Notes: generated by a model from the sequence alone, not told the origin. A stretch of DNA of 64,000 nucleotides from Siphlonurus alternatus (GCA_949825025.1 OX463779.1:35164203-35228202), one strand, 5' to 3'. Shown: positions 1 to 12,165, numbered from the stretch's first letter. Program-made: numbers and translations.

Positions 1-660
1 CAACATGTGCCTTCACGCCATGCAATTTAACGGTGGACATGGCACATGATGATGGTGGCATGATGCTGCAAGTGAAGAGTTGAGTCTGTGATTTTTTTTT
101 CTGAAAGATTTCGATAAATCTCGAAAAAAATTTAATACACAAATTCTCCTCGATTATTAAGAAATAAGGATATGGTGTGTAGCCGTTGACGCTCAGGAGT
201 GAGTCGGGGAAAAAGATCTAAAATTATTTCCGAGTTCAGGAGTGTCGATTACCCCTTGAAAATTAATTTCATAATTTTAGCACAATTTTTAAGGAAAATG
301 GAGTTTAGGGGTAGGTCTCCACCCTCAGGGGTGCGTCGGAGAAAAAATCTAAAATTATTTCAGAGTTCAGGAGGGTCGATTACCCCTTGAAAATTAATTT
401 CATAATTTTAGCACAATTTTTAAGGAAAATGGATTTTGGGGGTAGTTCTCCACCCTCAGGGTTGCGTCAGGGAAAAAATCTAAAATTATTTCTGAGTTCA
501 GGAGGGTTGATTACCCCTTGAGAATTAATTTCATAATTTTAGCACAATTTTTAAGGAAAATGGATTTTAGGGGTAGGTCTCCACCCTCAGGGGTGCGTCG
601 GGGAAAAAATCTAAAATTAATTCTGAGTTCTGGAGGGTCGATTACCCTATCCTAGAAATT
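1..660. repeat. Partial ~131-bp minisatellite (half of a palindromic element)
   Basis: Four tandem units are seen, with the shared core CCACCCTCAGGGGTGCGTC centred near 187, 319, 450 and 581, so the period is about 131 bp. The first ~180 bases (starting CAACATGTGCC) match the spacer-proximal end of the right arm of the larger element at 29-31.7 kb. The window therefore seems to start inside a copy whose other arm lies upstream. It contains no coding sequence. Confidence 0.85.
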
Positions 661-1171
661 TTCTTTGCAAAATTCCAATGATTTCAAAAAAAGTTGAATT
701 TAACATTGAATTTCCATAAGGCGAAAATATTTTTTTTAACACGTGTTTATTGGTGTCCAATAAAAATTTTAACACCCTGAACTAATTTTTACAACCCTCA
801 GCTACAAGTGTACCAAATTTGAAGTTTGTACGAAAATTTTTGCAATACCATATTTACGAAAAAAGTTGGCACGCGAATTGTGGTTCACTCTGTATTGCGA
901 GCCACCGTGGTTTAGCCACATTTGCCGCAGATCGTTAAATCTAATCTAGGTATAGATACAAATTTGCATTCTTTATTTACTGTATCCTACAGCTATAGCA
1001 ACTCAGGGGATGGACGCAGGTATTAATTTTGTCTCTTGTCTGAAATTTAGTGGATCGCCACTGTCATACAATCACATTATTTACGTATGCATATATAATA
1101 TGTATACTGTATGCATAGATAAGATAAGCAGTGTGTACATACACATTACATGCATACACCCCTGCTTGCGG

Positions 1172-1351
1172 CTATTGTGGGTATTCCATCACAGTGGCTC
1201 GCTTGCTTGCGGCTGACTCTCTCAGCCCCTCCCTGAACTCACCAACACTTCGAACCTCCACAAGCCCAGAGTCCAGCAAATTCCACTCCCTCACCGTTCT
1301 TCTCAAGAAAGATTACTTGCCCATATAACTTTTGCTTCCCTCATACATACA
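1172..1351 (-). pseudogene. LINE reverse-transcriptase ORF, C-terminal fragment
   Basis: Read on the minus strand, one frame gives SFLRRTVREWNLLDSGLVEV and continues to a stop at 1172-1174. This layout (S-F-x-x-R-T-V-R-x-W-N-x-L followed by a short amphipathic tail) is the usual C-terminus of non-LTR retrotransposon ORF2 proteins. An in-frame stop just upstream of the SFLRR segment shows it is dead. The rest of the element is not visible. It lies in the first intron of the Gemin6-like gene. The family call rests on motif recall only. Confidence 0.5.
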
Positions 1352-1597
1352 GTATGCTTACTCCAACTTCCAATCATGGTCCCTCATGCATAATAAGAAA
1401 CTCTACTGTATAAATGATGACAAACAAAACATGCATACTGAATCATACAATTAAATTCAATATATTGTGCTTATTATATGATTATATGTCTGAAACTAAT
1501 TTTACATCAATACTGTTCTGATTATTAAAAATTAATTATGCATTCTGTCTTCAGAATTGTTTTGTGAGTTGTGAGCCCGTCAGCACGGTAAGTTTAC

Positions 1598-1776
1598 CTT
1601 TCAGATACTGGATCGATGGTGAAAACAGTCCCAACAATTTTCTTGCCATCTTCTCTGGTGATTTCTACTACGTTGTTTAGGAATGCTTTCTGCTCCAGAG
1701 GATCGCTTTTATAGATTAAGTGGTCACTTTTTGTTGAGCTTGTCACTGGTGTTGTGTTTACATCAGACGCCATCAT
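1598..1776 (-). CDS. GEMIN6: Gemin6-like protein, first coding exon (partial gene)
   Basis: This is a 59-codon exon that starts with two consecutive ATGs (1776 and 1773; the second, ATGGCG, has the better initiation context) and ends at a GTAAAC donor below 1598. The peptide contains DPLEQKAFLNNVVEIT and, further on, VGTVFTIDPVSE. These resemble the start of the Sm-like fold of Gemin6, where vertebrates have a PLE...V.VTA....Y.GWV.TTDPVS pattern. Gemin6 is a non-Sm-ring subunit of the SMN complex that loads Sm proteins onto snRNAs in the cytoplasm. The remaining exons must lie beyond the left edge, because nothing further is found in 1-1597, which holds repeats and a LINE scrap. Another LSm-fold protein is the main alternative. 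Confidence 0.55.
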
Positions 1777-2021
1777 GGATCTCCCCTCCCTCCAAAATGT
1801 TAAAAATAATGGCGGAAAATTTAAAAAGAAGGAAAAAAAAAATTGACTGCTGTGGCTTTATAGTCAAATTATGAGCATGGCAGTATCATTTTCACAAGAA
1901 AAAATCAATAACCCAAAATCTAAATCTCCATTATTTTTATATATAACGATTATACATAATGCATTTGCATTATTATTTACATTGTTTATTTTTTAGTCAT
2001 AATTTTCAGGTTGAATATTAT

Positions 2022-2288
2022 ATCAGAGACCTTACAGAGACCTCCGTGTGTTATGGCCAGAAATTTGACCATCTTGGCCGAGCTTCACTGTAACTGAGAG
2101 TGGCGGCGCCACTGAATCGCAGCGGCACGGCCCGGTTCTTGCTGGCTGCGCAGCCAGCAAGAAGTGCAAGAACCGGAGTTTACCGGACCTTGCCGAACAT
2201 TTAGCAGCGCCGCCACTCTCAGTTACAGAGTGAAGCTCTGATCAAATCCCTGGCCATATGTCACGGAGGTCTCTGTAGGGTCTCTGAT
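2022..2288. mobile_element. GC-rich palindromic MITE
   Basis: The inverted repeat opens with ATCAGAGACC and closes with GGTCTCTGAT. The arms carry GAGACCTCCGTG, GGCCA and GTAACTGAGAGTGGCGGCGC with their complements. The centre is a second palindrome around GCTGGCTGCGCAGCCAGC. It lies between the Gemin6-like gene and the PNKP 3' end, is clearly more GC-rich than its surroundings, and has no coding potential. Confidence 0.8.
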
Positions 2289-2424
2289 ATTATATATTAT
2301 AATCATGACATATTAAAAATTAATATGCATTAATACATATAAATTATCTCTGCATATAAATTATATAATAATTAATTCAATGTTATTTAAGTGTTAAAAT
2401 AAATCTTAATTTTTATAATTTGCC

Positions 2425-2428
<4 letters not shown>

Positions 2429-2502
<74 letters not shown>
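2429..2502. repeat. (TA)n microsatellite
   Basis: Uninterrupted TA dinucleotide tract of about 37 units in the intergenic region downstream of PNKP. Confidence 0.95.
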
Positions 2503-2507
<5 letters not shown>

Positions 2508-2840
2508 TATAATCTTTTTACTTTTTACATTAAATATATTGACATTTAATTTAATTACTTTGTGATCTTATCTTTAGTCTTTATATATTGTTAATAAAAA
2601 TATGTGTAGCATATATATTTATAAAATTGAAAATACATTAATTTTATACATTGCATACATATGTACAATAAAAGGAGAGAAAAATGGAATTAAAAATATA
2701 TTTAATGAATTTTTTAATGAAGTTATATATTGCTGCCAAAATAAAATACTGATAAATTAAACTGGATGTACATATAAATAATATACAGATGCAATGAATA
2801 TAGTTATAATTATAAAATATAAAACCGAACTTGCATGGCT

Positions 2841-5800
2841 TCAACCTAAAAGGAACTGCTGATAGAAAGCTTTAAGTTTAGGATCAGAAAACTTGGGGAT
2901 GAAGTTGACCTTGACAATTTCAGAAAATCCTTCATCCAGGGATGGTTCTTGAAAATTTTTTCTGCAAAGAAGAAGAACAAGTTAATTAATACAGTATAAA
3001 TCAGTACTGCAAGTTTAAATAAACTTACTCATAGCTTCTGATGATTATTTCTGACACAACAGTGTGATTTTTGTCTGTCAACTCACGAAACTGGAACACA
3101 CGCAAAAGTAAAAAGAAAATTAATTTATTTTATTTACAATTATTATAGATATTTTTATTATTAAACAATGGTTGCCAGAATAATTATCTAGCATATATGT
3201 TTCAATGTTAAAATTAAATTTAACTCCATGGCGATAAAAACTTTATATTAATAATCAGGCATAAAGGTTCTTGATGTTTGTTTAGGACAAATAAAATAGG
3301 AAACAAAACTGAACTTAAAGTAAAGTGCGCGCTAGAAAAAAAAGTTGAGTTAGTATTTTCTAAAAATAGTTCAAGTAGTCCTCCATATCAAACCAAAATT
3401 CAAAAAATTCTATCTCAAATAGGTTTGCCAGAAAAAAAATTACAAAGTCAGAGTGAACGCGTCGCTTAACATGGGGCCTTACCTGACAAAAACCCTCGAA
3501 TATCTCGAAAAAATACACCGTTAGGTGGTATGAAAAAAATATAGTGATGTTCTATGACCCAAGCTTTAACCAAAAACCGATTAAAAAAAAATTCTCTCGA
3601 ATCCATTTTTCCGTAAAAAAATAATAAAAAATCTTATGGGAATTAACATGGTAGATTTTCTTGATTTTTTTACGGAAAAATGGATTCGAGAGAAATTTTT
3701 TTAATCGGTTTTTGGTTAAAGCTTGGGTAATAGAACATCACTATATTTTTTTCATACCACCTAACGGTGTATTTTTTCGAGATATTCGAGGGTTTTTGTC
3801 AGGTAAGGCCCCATGTTAAGCGGCGTGTTCACTCTGACTTTGGAATTTTTTTCTGGCAAACCTATTTGAGATAGAATTTTTTGAATTTTGGTTTGATATG
3901 GAGGACTACTTGAACTATTTTTAGAAAATACTAACTCAACTTTTTTTTCTAGCGCGCACTTTACTTTAAAGAGGTACCAAAAAGTGAATTCTTTTTTTAC
4001 ATATTCGGGCAGCTAAGAATTATTCAGATATCCCTGTGTCTCAATATTTTCGTATAATGCCTAGTTATTTTACAATTAATTATTTAGTTTGAAAAGTGAG
4101 TTCAAAAGCCGTTGGTTGATTCAAGTAGGTGCGCGCCCGCAGCAGCCGCTGATACGACGAGAATTTCTCGCAAATCATGGGAACCTCCTCCCGCCTCTTT
4201 CTTGTTGTATCACCGACCGCTGCGGACGCGCATCGGCTTGAATCAATCAACGGCCATAGAACTCACTTTCAAACTAAATAATTAATTGTAAAATAACTAG
4301 GCATTGTACGAAAATATTGAGACACAGGGATATCAGAATAATTCTTAGCTGCCCGAATATGTAAAAAAAGTATTCACTTTGGTACCCCTTTAAGTGAAAA
4401 TGGTTTTATTTTTGGATAGAAAAGCTTAAGTGGTGAATGGTGGTCCTCACCCTGTTGTTGTGCCTTGCATGAGCTGGAGTTGTTGCCATCATTAGACAGC
4501 GACAAGCCACCCTTTGGGTGCGAGCAATCTGTAGGAATCTGTCCCGAGATTTCTTGTCTGGGTTGGTGTTGTCCACCACTACGCTAAGCCCAGCCTCCAG
4601 TCCGGAACGAACTGCCTCCACGCAGCGCTGTGATGATTTGAGCTCATCCATGCTGACATACTTGTAGCCAGCGGCCACAAGACGCTGCCGAGCAACGAAG
4701 CTCTTGCCAGAACCTGGGCAGCCAACCATGAGGGCCAGCTATAGAAAAATAAATAAATAAATAAAATGGATTGTTAGCTGGAAGAATAAATACAAATTAA
4801 TAATTAATCCTCTTTCTGTAAACAGTAATGGACTTATAAAAGTATACTATACTACTACAGAAATAGAACTGTTGTTAAAGGACGTATATGTGGGTTTAAC
4901 AACGTATTTTATGTTTAAAATAATTGTAACACTGAATAATTATAGTGGAATTAAAATATTGATAGGTTTTTCGTAGACTAGAAAAAAAATTGTTTATTCG
5001 TTAACTAGAGTATATGAAAATAGTTAACAAACAAATGTGGCAACTGCGTATTGTAGTGGACGGATATAGCAGTTGTGCGCGCACTTTTTTTTTTTTTTTA
5101 TTCTTTCATTTATTATGAAAGTTATTGTCCAGCCAAAGCTTTAACAAAGCTTGCCGGCCGGTGCAAAAGATACATTCTTTATTTAAATTCAATCAAGCTC
5201 ATTTAATTATAGTGGACATTTTTAACTTTTACTTTAAGTCCAAAATAATACATACTCTGTTAACTAATATATACAACAGGGTTGCCACGTACATATTAGT
5301 TAAGAATTTTTTTTTCTAGACTACGAAAAACCTATCAATATTTTAATTTCCCTATAATTATGCAGTTTTAAGATTACTTTATATAGAAAATACGTTGTTA
5401 AATTAACCCAGTTAAATTATTTTCCAATATATAAAAATGTTCAGCTGCATTAAATTTATATTCTTTTAAATAATTATGGTGTATATTTATATTTTATAGC
5501 CTTATTAATATCTAAATGTACTTGGGATATGATTAATACCCTAAGTCCTTAGGGTTTGGGTGAAACATGCAGTTATTTAATATTCTTAATAATCATGCAA
5601 TGTCAAGTGCTCTGAAGTAGTGGCTGAGTAAGCTCTGAATTGAACATTTATTACTTATTTGCTGTATTTTTTTAAAAAATAAAAAAATTACTTTATTGTG
5701 TAGACATACCTCTTGTGAGTCAGAGACCAGAGTTGCACTCGATGGTTCACACTCTGGAATATCCACAGGAAGATTCATTGGTTGGAAATCTGGCAGGGAG

Positions 5801-8800
5801 AAGGGTGCAGGCCGAGCTCCTTGAAAATGTTCCTCTGGAGTGAAAAATTTCACACCAATGTTCATAGCAAACAGTCTGTCTGAGGATGAAAAATCTTTCT
5901 TCTTCTTGGGAGCCCAGTTTAGAGGGCGGCCCGCAGCATCTCCACAGTAGAGAGAGGCAGTCATATCAATTGCAAGCCCTCCATTTTGCTGCATAAAAAA
6001 TATAATTACATCGTAAATCACATTGAAATTGGAAATGAAAAGCATTACTTAATTTTAATCACATTTACAAAAACTTAAATATTAATAACAATTATAGACA
6101 CCAATCAGAGTAATGAGATGACCAAAAATGCACAAAATGTTTACCAAAAAAAAAAACAGAAATTTATATACAAGTAATTTAAAATACCACTAACTGTACT
6201 GCACTTTGGAATTTTAAGAAAGAGACTTATCACATTTATTTAAGGTGTGACATTACTCAACTATAATGCAGGTCTTCATGGACAAAAAATGCTGAACAGT
6301 AGTGGACTAAGTCTGCTATATAAGAGTGTTAGTTGCATACGTGATAAAAATTATTGAAAGAAAGTGCAGCCACTCCCCATGGAGACATTTGGTTTTTAAT
6401 AAAAGGATAGGGCCTATATCCCCTCTAGGAGGAGGGGGAGGGGAGCACTTTCAATAATTTTTTAAAAATAATTCTCAAAGTTGGACTAAGAAAAACGTGA
6501 AAAACAAATAAATAAAAATTTGGTACTGTATATCCTACTCTTTATTAATTTCTGCAGTAATAAATGGATTACCTCTTGAGACAGCTTCTCCCACATTCCA
6601 ATAGCTGGCTTACGAAATTTGCTAGGCCCAGTGGAAATAAACGCTTGCATTGGAACTCCCAGTCGAGCAACCACTCTTTCAACCTAATAAAAAATATATA
6701 TATTATTTCACAATAGTTTTTTTTAAGGGAAAGGGAACGCCAGAGTTGCGCCGCGATCGCAGCGCCTCTATATCAATATTCAAATTGTCCCACTCTAAAG
6801 ATACCACACAAGTCACGGCAGTTTTATATTCAATTTATTTATAAATAATGAGTTAAATAATAACTGTTATGGTTGTTTTATTTATAAAACTTTTTTTTCA
6901 TTACTATAAAACATTTTTGGAAAGTTTTTACTTTAGGTGAGTGGATTATAAGCGTTGTTTTGGTTCATTAGTCAGCCTGTTTCATTCGCCAGTTGTTTGA
7001 TGGCCGACCAAAAAGGGGTGTGTGAGACGTGCGAGTGTCAAAAATCGTGCAGTTATTATCAATTTACGTCGCTCCCACTCTCATAATTGTCTTTTTTTTT
7101 TTTGCTGTGAAGGTTTGTCCTAGTGCATTAAGTTTGTTTCTAGTTTTTTTTAAAAATCGGACGATTGGATTATAGAATTTTTCTAATGTCACTGAAATGC
7201 AGCGTATGCTTGTTCAATAAATGGGTTTAGTTTCAATACACGTAACTCGGAAACTAGATCGTATTTGTATTGACGATATTTTAAGAGCTAATGAACGACA
7301 TAGAGGAGAATATTTTAAAATATTTTCGGAGGAACAAATGAGAGTGGAAAATTTAACATTGGTGGCGTTACCTTACCCTTAAAGGGGTACCAAAGAGAAT
7401 ACTTTTTTTACATATTCGGGCAGCTACAAATTATTCTAATATCCCTGTGGCTCAATATTTTCGTACAATGCCTAGTTATTTTACAATTAATTATTTAGTT
7501 TGGAAAGTGAGTTTGAAAACCGTTGGTTGATTCAAGCATGCCCGCGGCCGCAGCGGCCGATGATACGACAAGAAGGAGGCGGGGAGGAGGTTCCCCCGAT
7601 TCGCGGGAGATTCTCGTCGTATCAGCGGCTGCTGCTGGAGCGCATCGGCTTGAATCAACCAACGGTTATCAAACTCACTTCAAACTAAATAATTAATTGT
7701 AAAATAACTAGGCATTGTACGAAAATATTGAGCCACAGGGATATCAGAATAATTTGTAGCTGCCCGAATATGTAAAAAAAGTATTCACTTTGGTACCCCT
7801 TTAAGGTAGAGATAATACCTCCAATGTTAATAAAAATTCCATTCATAAAAATTATGAAAAAAATTTAGAATGTTCTCCTTAACATACCTTATCAGTAGGT
7901 AAAATATCAGGTATATAAAAACGAGCTGGTTTTCAAGTTATTAATTTTTAAAGTTGACTAATTTAACATGGAATTTTCATTTCTCCATGTTAAATTAGTC
8001 AACTTTAAAAATGAATAACTCAAAAACTAGCTCGTTTTTGTATACCTGATATTTTACCTACTGATTAGGTATATTAAGGAGAACATTCTAAATTTATTTC
8101 ATAATTTTTATGAATGGGATTTTTTTTTAACATTGGGCTGGTTATCTCTACCTTAAATGTTGTGTTTTATTGTACAGTATTATAATTATCTCACCTTAGA
8201 TTGAAAGTCTGGTATTTTTACTTTCTGTGTCCCAATACCAGCTTGGTTAGAAAACATCACTAGCTTATAACCTTGAGATCTTAACTTTTTCAAATGACCT
8301 GGGATTTCTGGTAATAAAATACACCAATCATCTTTATCCTTGGGATAAACTCGCCCTGAACTGGTAGCCACTAGTGTCCAGTCAAAATCATAGCCTGCAA
8401 TCTAAGAATTTAAAAAAATAAATTAAAAATGTAGATTCATTAGCCCATGTATTGATTTTATATATTATATACGAGGGCCTGTTGATCAAATGGGATTAAA
8501 TGCTATGTATCCGCTGCAAGTTGATATAATGCAGTGATACTTTTTGAAACTAGTATTTACTTGCAATGTCTTATAAACTCATTTGATCGCCATTTGAACC
8601 CATTTGATATGAGGGAGGCCCTCATATAATATGATACATACCTTTGAGCTATGTTCAATTCCTTTTGATGTAAATATCAAAAGTCTTCCGTTGTCAATAC
8701 TTTCCCAAGTATTCTCCTGGCAAACAAGCTCTGACGAAGATGATGCTGCAGTTTCTGAGAGGCGTTGTTTTTTGGAACTTGGCTCTGGCAAATCATAGCT

Positions 8801-9127
8801 TCGAGAACCTTTTCGAGCTGACTCCTTCTCATTAGAATGCACACTTTGGTGCACACTTTGCTGAGATGGAGGAGGATCAAATATCACTGTATGTTTGAAA
8901 AGGCCATGAACCAATTCTATAGTATCTCCATGTTTTAAAATTCGACGGTCATTCTTTCTGAGTAACTGGCCATCAATTGCAGATGGATTCACACCGTTCT
9001 GTTTCACCCTTACCTCAAATTGTTCAGTATTTGCAACGAAGCATACTGGAAAATAACCCAGAAAATACATTATTACTGTACACCTGCAAGAATTTCTCTT
9101 ATTAGCGCACACACATATATACATAAT

Positions 9128-9166
<39 letters not shown>

Positions 9167-10756
9167 GCTTATACAGATTGCACTTTTTTTATACTGCCCT
9201 GTACTATAAATAATACTACAGTAATTTATACATATATTATACCTAATGACATGCAGTATGCACATAAAATATGCCAAATATAGTATACACTGTAATATAC
9301 ACTGTTGTACTGTCTTTGGTGCAATATATTAATTATGTGCATGCTCATGCCTGCAGTCTTAAGTTTAGTATTATATCCTGACACATAATTTTTTGTTCAA
9401 ATTTTGAATTTAAGGGTAAGGTAACGCCACCAATGTTAAAAAAAAAATCCCTCACACAAAAATTCTGAAAAAAATTTAAAATGTTCTCCTCTACACCCCC
9501 TATCAGTAGCTAAAATATCAGGTATACAAATACGATCTAGTTTTTCAGTTATAAATTTTTAAAGTTGACTTCTTTAACATGGAGAAATGAAACTTCCATG
9601 TTAAATTAGTCAACTTTAAAAATTCATAACTCAAAAACTAGATCGTATTTGTATACCTGATAGGGGGTGTAGAGGAGAACATTTTAAATTTTTTTCAGAA
9701 TTTTTGTGTGAGGGATTTTTTTTAACATTGGTGGCGTTATCTTACCCTTAAATTTAAAAAATATCTAACATAATAAAGTATGTCTTACAGAGACAGAGCA
9801 TACCCTAAAAACAAGTATTTTTTTAATCAAAAGTTGCTTATTAAGTTAACCGAAGAAAAATATATGTAGCATTGTCCCAATACGCCAATTTAAGGTGGGT
9901 CCCGCCAGTAGGTCCCACAATGCCTTTGTATCGCATTGTATGGTATCATAATAAAATATGACTTTCATTACGTTCACATGACGGTGTTTAATGCGTATTC
10001 GTTGATGACGGATAATGTTATTTATATGAGGAGTCGTCAACGAATATGCATTAATTAATTAATTAAACATCGTCATGTACAGTAAACGTAGTGTTTGTAT
10101 GAAAAAATTGAGAACCAGTTCTAAATGAGAAACAAACACTCGCATGCAATATAATATACTAAACGAAGCAGTGTGCGTGGATACAACTGATCACATAGGT
10201 TCTTAATTTTTAAATAATATATTGTGAATGTGTGCAATCTAGTGAGAGTGCATGCCTATCCAAGAATGCAATAATTAATCCAATGAAGCAGGAGCCTTTG
10301 AACATCATGATGTCACATTCTTGAGGCTTGCACCGTGGCCACATCACAGAGCACATCCCTCTCAACAGTCTCAACAGACAATATTAATGGTGAAAATGCA
10401 TAGAGAGCTGTGAAAAGCTAGAAGACAATAGGGATGAATTTAAACTTTGTATGCATATGCATACTGTGACAACAAAGGACCATTGTTGGTTCATTTTATC
10501 TGCTATTGACTATAATATATGTACAGTATACACACATTTCAAGTAGTATGAATTGTACTGCTATGAGCAAAAAAATATGTTATTTGCATATTTACCTACT
10601 TAGGTATGCATATGTATACATACCCTGATTCCTGGAACACCTTGAGTTCTTTATCTTTGTCGAAGGAGACCTTCCAATCATAACCTCTTGTCTGTTTGGT
10701 AACAAAATAGGATCATGGGAACCTTCTCCACATTTTAAATAGCATTTTACGCTCAT
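2841..10756 (-). CDS. PNKP: Bifunctional polynucleotide phosphatase/kinase (PNKP)
   Basis: PNKP removes 3' phosphates and adds 5' phosphates at DNA breaks so that ligation can follow (single-strand break repair and end joining, nucleus). Coding exons in order: 10624-10756, 8642-9045, 8195-8401, 6573-6683, 5710-5988, 4451-4738, 3029-3090, 2841-2961. All phases agree, giving 534 residues (human 521). An FHA domain (about residues 1-105) is split by intron 1 and includes CSRNQ and KQNGVNPS. The HAD-type phosphatase motif is DFDWT (184-188); both aspartates are kept but the usual Gly is Trp. DAAGRP and NWAP follow, then a Walker A motif GCPGSGKS (384-391), DNTNPD and HNNRFREL of the kinase domain. 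I chose the ATG at 10756 because it starts the FHA domain; an upstream in-frame extension runs through repeat sequence. Introns hold several MITEs. Confidence 0.96.
3315..3969. mobile_element. TTAA-flanked MITE, family D (full palindrome)
   Basis: A near-perfect 655-bp palindrome in the last-but-one PNKP intron. Its ends are TTAAAGTAAAGTGCGCGC and the complement GCGCGCACTTTACTTTAA. The centre, near 3640, carries TTAACATGG. The TTAA ends suggest piggyBac-type TTAA targeting. A single arm of the same family lies at 44572-44693. Confidence 0.8.
3966..4393. mobile_element. TTAA-flanked MITE, family A, copy 1
   Basis: An inverted-repeat element running from TTAAAGAGGTACC to GGTACCCCTTTAA. Its subterminal blocks are ACATATTCGGGCAGCTA and TATCCCTGTG. 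It shares its left TTAA with the right TTAA of the family D palindrome at 3315-3969. There is no ORF for a transposase. Confidence 0.82.
4890..5411. mobile_element. Inverted-repeat element in a PNKP intron
   Basis: The left arm, TGGGTTTAACAACGTATTTT, is answered by AAAATACGTTGTTAAATTAA-type sequence ending near 5411. Inner blocks GATAGGTTTTTCGTAGAC and GTTAACTA are also mirrored. The arms have drifted. Non-autonomous; no ORF. Confidence 0.65.
6347..6473. repeat. Degenerate family C MITE core
   Basis: AATTATTGAAAG ... CTTTCAATAATTTTTTAAAAA is the mirrored core of the family C MITE that is complete at 41273-41596. It lies in a PNKP intron. Confidence 0.5.
7224..7382. mobile_element. Family B MITE, truncated (right arm only)
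   Basis: This matches the right half of the family B element: CTAGATCGTATTTGTAT, AGAGGAGAATATTTTAAA, then the terminal GGTGGCGTTACCTTACCC and TTAA. The left arm is missing. It ends on the TTAA that starts the family A copy at 7379. Confidence 0.7.
7379..7804. mobile_element. TTAA-flanked MITE, family A, copy 2
   Basis: Ends are TTAAAGGGGTACC and GGTACCCCTTTAA, a perfect terminal inverted repeat with a TTAA on each side. The interior matches the copy at 3966-4393, including CATATTCGGGCAGCTA. The GC-rich core holds ATACGACAAGAAGGAGGCGG-type sequence and its mirror. Confidence 0.82.
7801..8156. mobile_element. TTAA-flanked MITE, family B, copy 1
   Basis: A palindrome starting TTAAGGTAGAGATAA and ending TTATCTCTACCTTAA, centred near 7980 on CATGTTAAATTAGTCAAC-type sequence. 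It is adjacent to the family A copy and uses the same TTAA. It lies in the PNKP intron between the exons at 6573 and 8195, ending only about 40 bp from the 8195 exon. Confidence 0.78.
9133..9162. repeat. (TA)n microsatellite
   Basis: Short TA tract in the first PNKP intron. Confidence 0.85.
9410..9751. mobile_element. TTAA-flanked MITE, family B, copy 2
   Basis: Palindrome from TTAAGGGTAAGGTAACGCC to the complementary CTTACCCTTAA, with TTAA at both ends. The arms contain CACCAATGTTAAAAA, GTTCTCCTCTACACCCCC and CTAGATCGTATTTG. It lies in the first PNKP intron. Confidence 0.85.
9968..10091. repeat. Short inverted repeat
   Basis: Arms GACGGTGTTTAATGCGTATT with CGTTGATGACG are mirrored by CGTCAACGAATATGCATTAA and CATCGTCATG around a ~25-bp loop. 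A small MITE remnant in the first PNKP intron. Confidence 0.6.
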
Positions 10757-10794
10757 TATAAAGTAATTAATCCAGTTATTTACTTGTGCAGTAA

Positions 10795-10930
10795 GGCCAC
10801 AGACAATTATTGTCTGTGGTAACAGACAATTATTGTCTGTGGTAAGGCCTAGTGAAAGTAGTGAACCGCAGGGAAAAAAACAGCTGATCACAAACGCCGG
10901 GAACGGCCGGGAAAGCGCAAACAGCTGCTG
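10795..10930 (-). promoter_or_regulatory. Probable PNKP 5' flank / core promoter region
   Basis: Just upstream of the PNKP start codon there is a doubled palindrome (CAGACAATTATTGTCTG twice) followed by the only GC-rich patch nearby, with two CAGCTG E-box-like hexamers (near 10881 and 10920) and GGGAACGGCCGGG. A promoter role is inferred from position and composition only. Confidence 0.3.
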
Positions 10931-11676
10931 TTCGATAAACAAATAAAAGGGTGGCAACAATCAAAATAAGAAAGAGAATAGAAAATAGTCATTATTTATT
11001 TTTTATTTATTTAATCAAGAAAAAGCACTATATAATATATGTTGTATACAAAATTAACAGCATTAAAATACACAAAAATTTCGTATTCAATAGACCACTT
11101 GAAAATAGTGAGTTTAAATATTCCCATATAAACAAAATTAATATATTATACACATAATCAACATATTATAAGCAATAATGCACTGGGTGGATAAGTTTGT
11201 TTACTTTTTGCTACAACAGGGTTTTGCAAGTGGCCTATTATCATCATAAAATGAACTCATGATGCAATATTAAAATTTTCATCAACGAAAGTAACATTAA
11301 AATATTAGAACAGTTTTACAATTTTAAATTTATACAAATGATATAAAAATGTATCTTTCTTTTTTAATTTTATTAATTTTGCCTATAAAATATTGCAATT
11401 AAAAAAACTTGTATAAACTTTATAAACTTTTAATTGCATAATAACGGTATATATTATATATGGTTCATATATTAAGATCATTATGATATAATATATATTG
11501 TTGTGGTATATATTATAGCTATAACGCCTATAATATATTTTGGATCAGAAACATATATTCTATCTCAACTTAATTGGTAGCTATTTTAGATTAATTGGAG
11601 CTAAATCATGTCCGATCTCAAGTTGATATTGTATTGCATATTGACTGCATGGAGATAGGATATATATTTAGCCACA

Positions 11677-11996
11677 AAATGGCGGGTTTGCCTTTGGTTT
11701 CTATTCATCCTTTGTTATTGTAATTTTAAACCTTATTGAAAAAGCAAAGCTGTCATTTTGTTCATTCCGTAGAATGCAAACCCCAGCGCTTTCTCCGCAG
11801 AACCATCAATATAATATTTATAATATATAATATATATTCATAGAGAATTATAAAAAATTGAAAAAATCGGTACAGGAATACAGGATACAAGTTTATGATT
11901 TTATAATTATGGTATGTTTTCTGCATTAATACAAAACATCCATTATAATAAAATGTTGAAATGCATTTAAAATTTTAAGGCTCAAAAAAGGCACTT
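11677..11996. repeat. Segmental duplication, copy 1
   Basis: About 320 bp beginning AAAATGGCGGGTTTGCC and running through AATGCAAACCCCAGCGC into AT-rich flank ending near TTAATTAATATTTAAA. It is repeated in the same orientation at 12209-12537. This copy lacks the left end of the embedded MITE. Confidence 0.85.
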
Positions 11997-12165
11997 AATT
12001 AATATTTAAAATGTAATTTTGTATGAATTGAATGTACTACAAATACTGATGTAATTATTAGCGAAAGCTATCAAATAAATTTCATTTCATTTCACAATCT
12101 ACCAAATTATGATAGTTTATACAGTTTATACTCTAGATATACCACAACAATATATAAATAGATTG

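Noticed and set aside
10757..10960. N-terminal extension of PNKP from an upstream in-frame ATG
   Set aside because: The extension translates the doubled palindrome and GC-rich flank; the FHA domain begins at the ATG at 10756.
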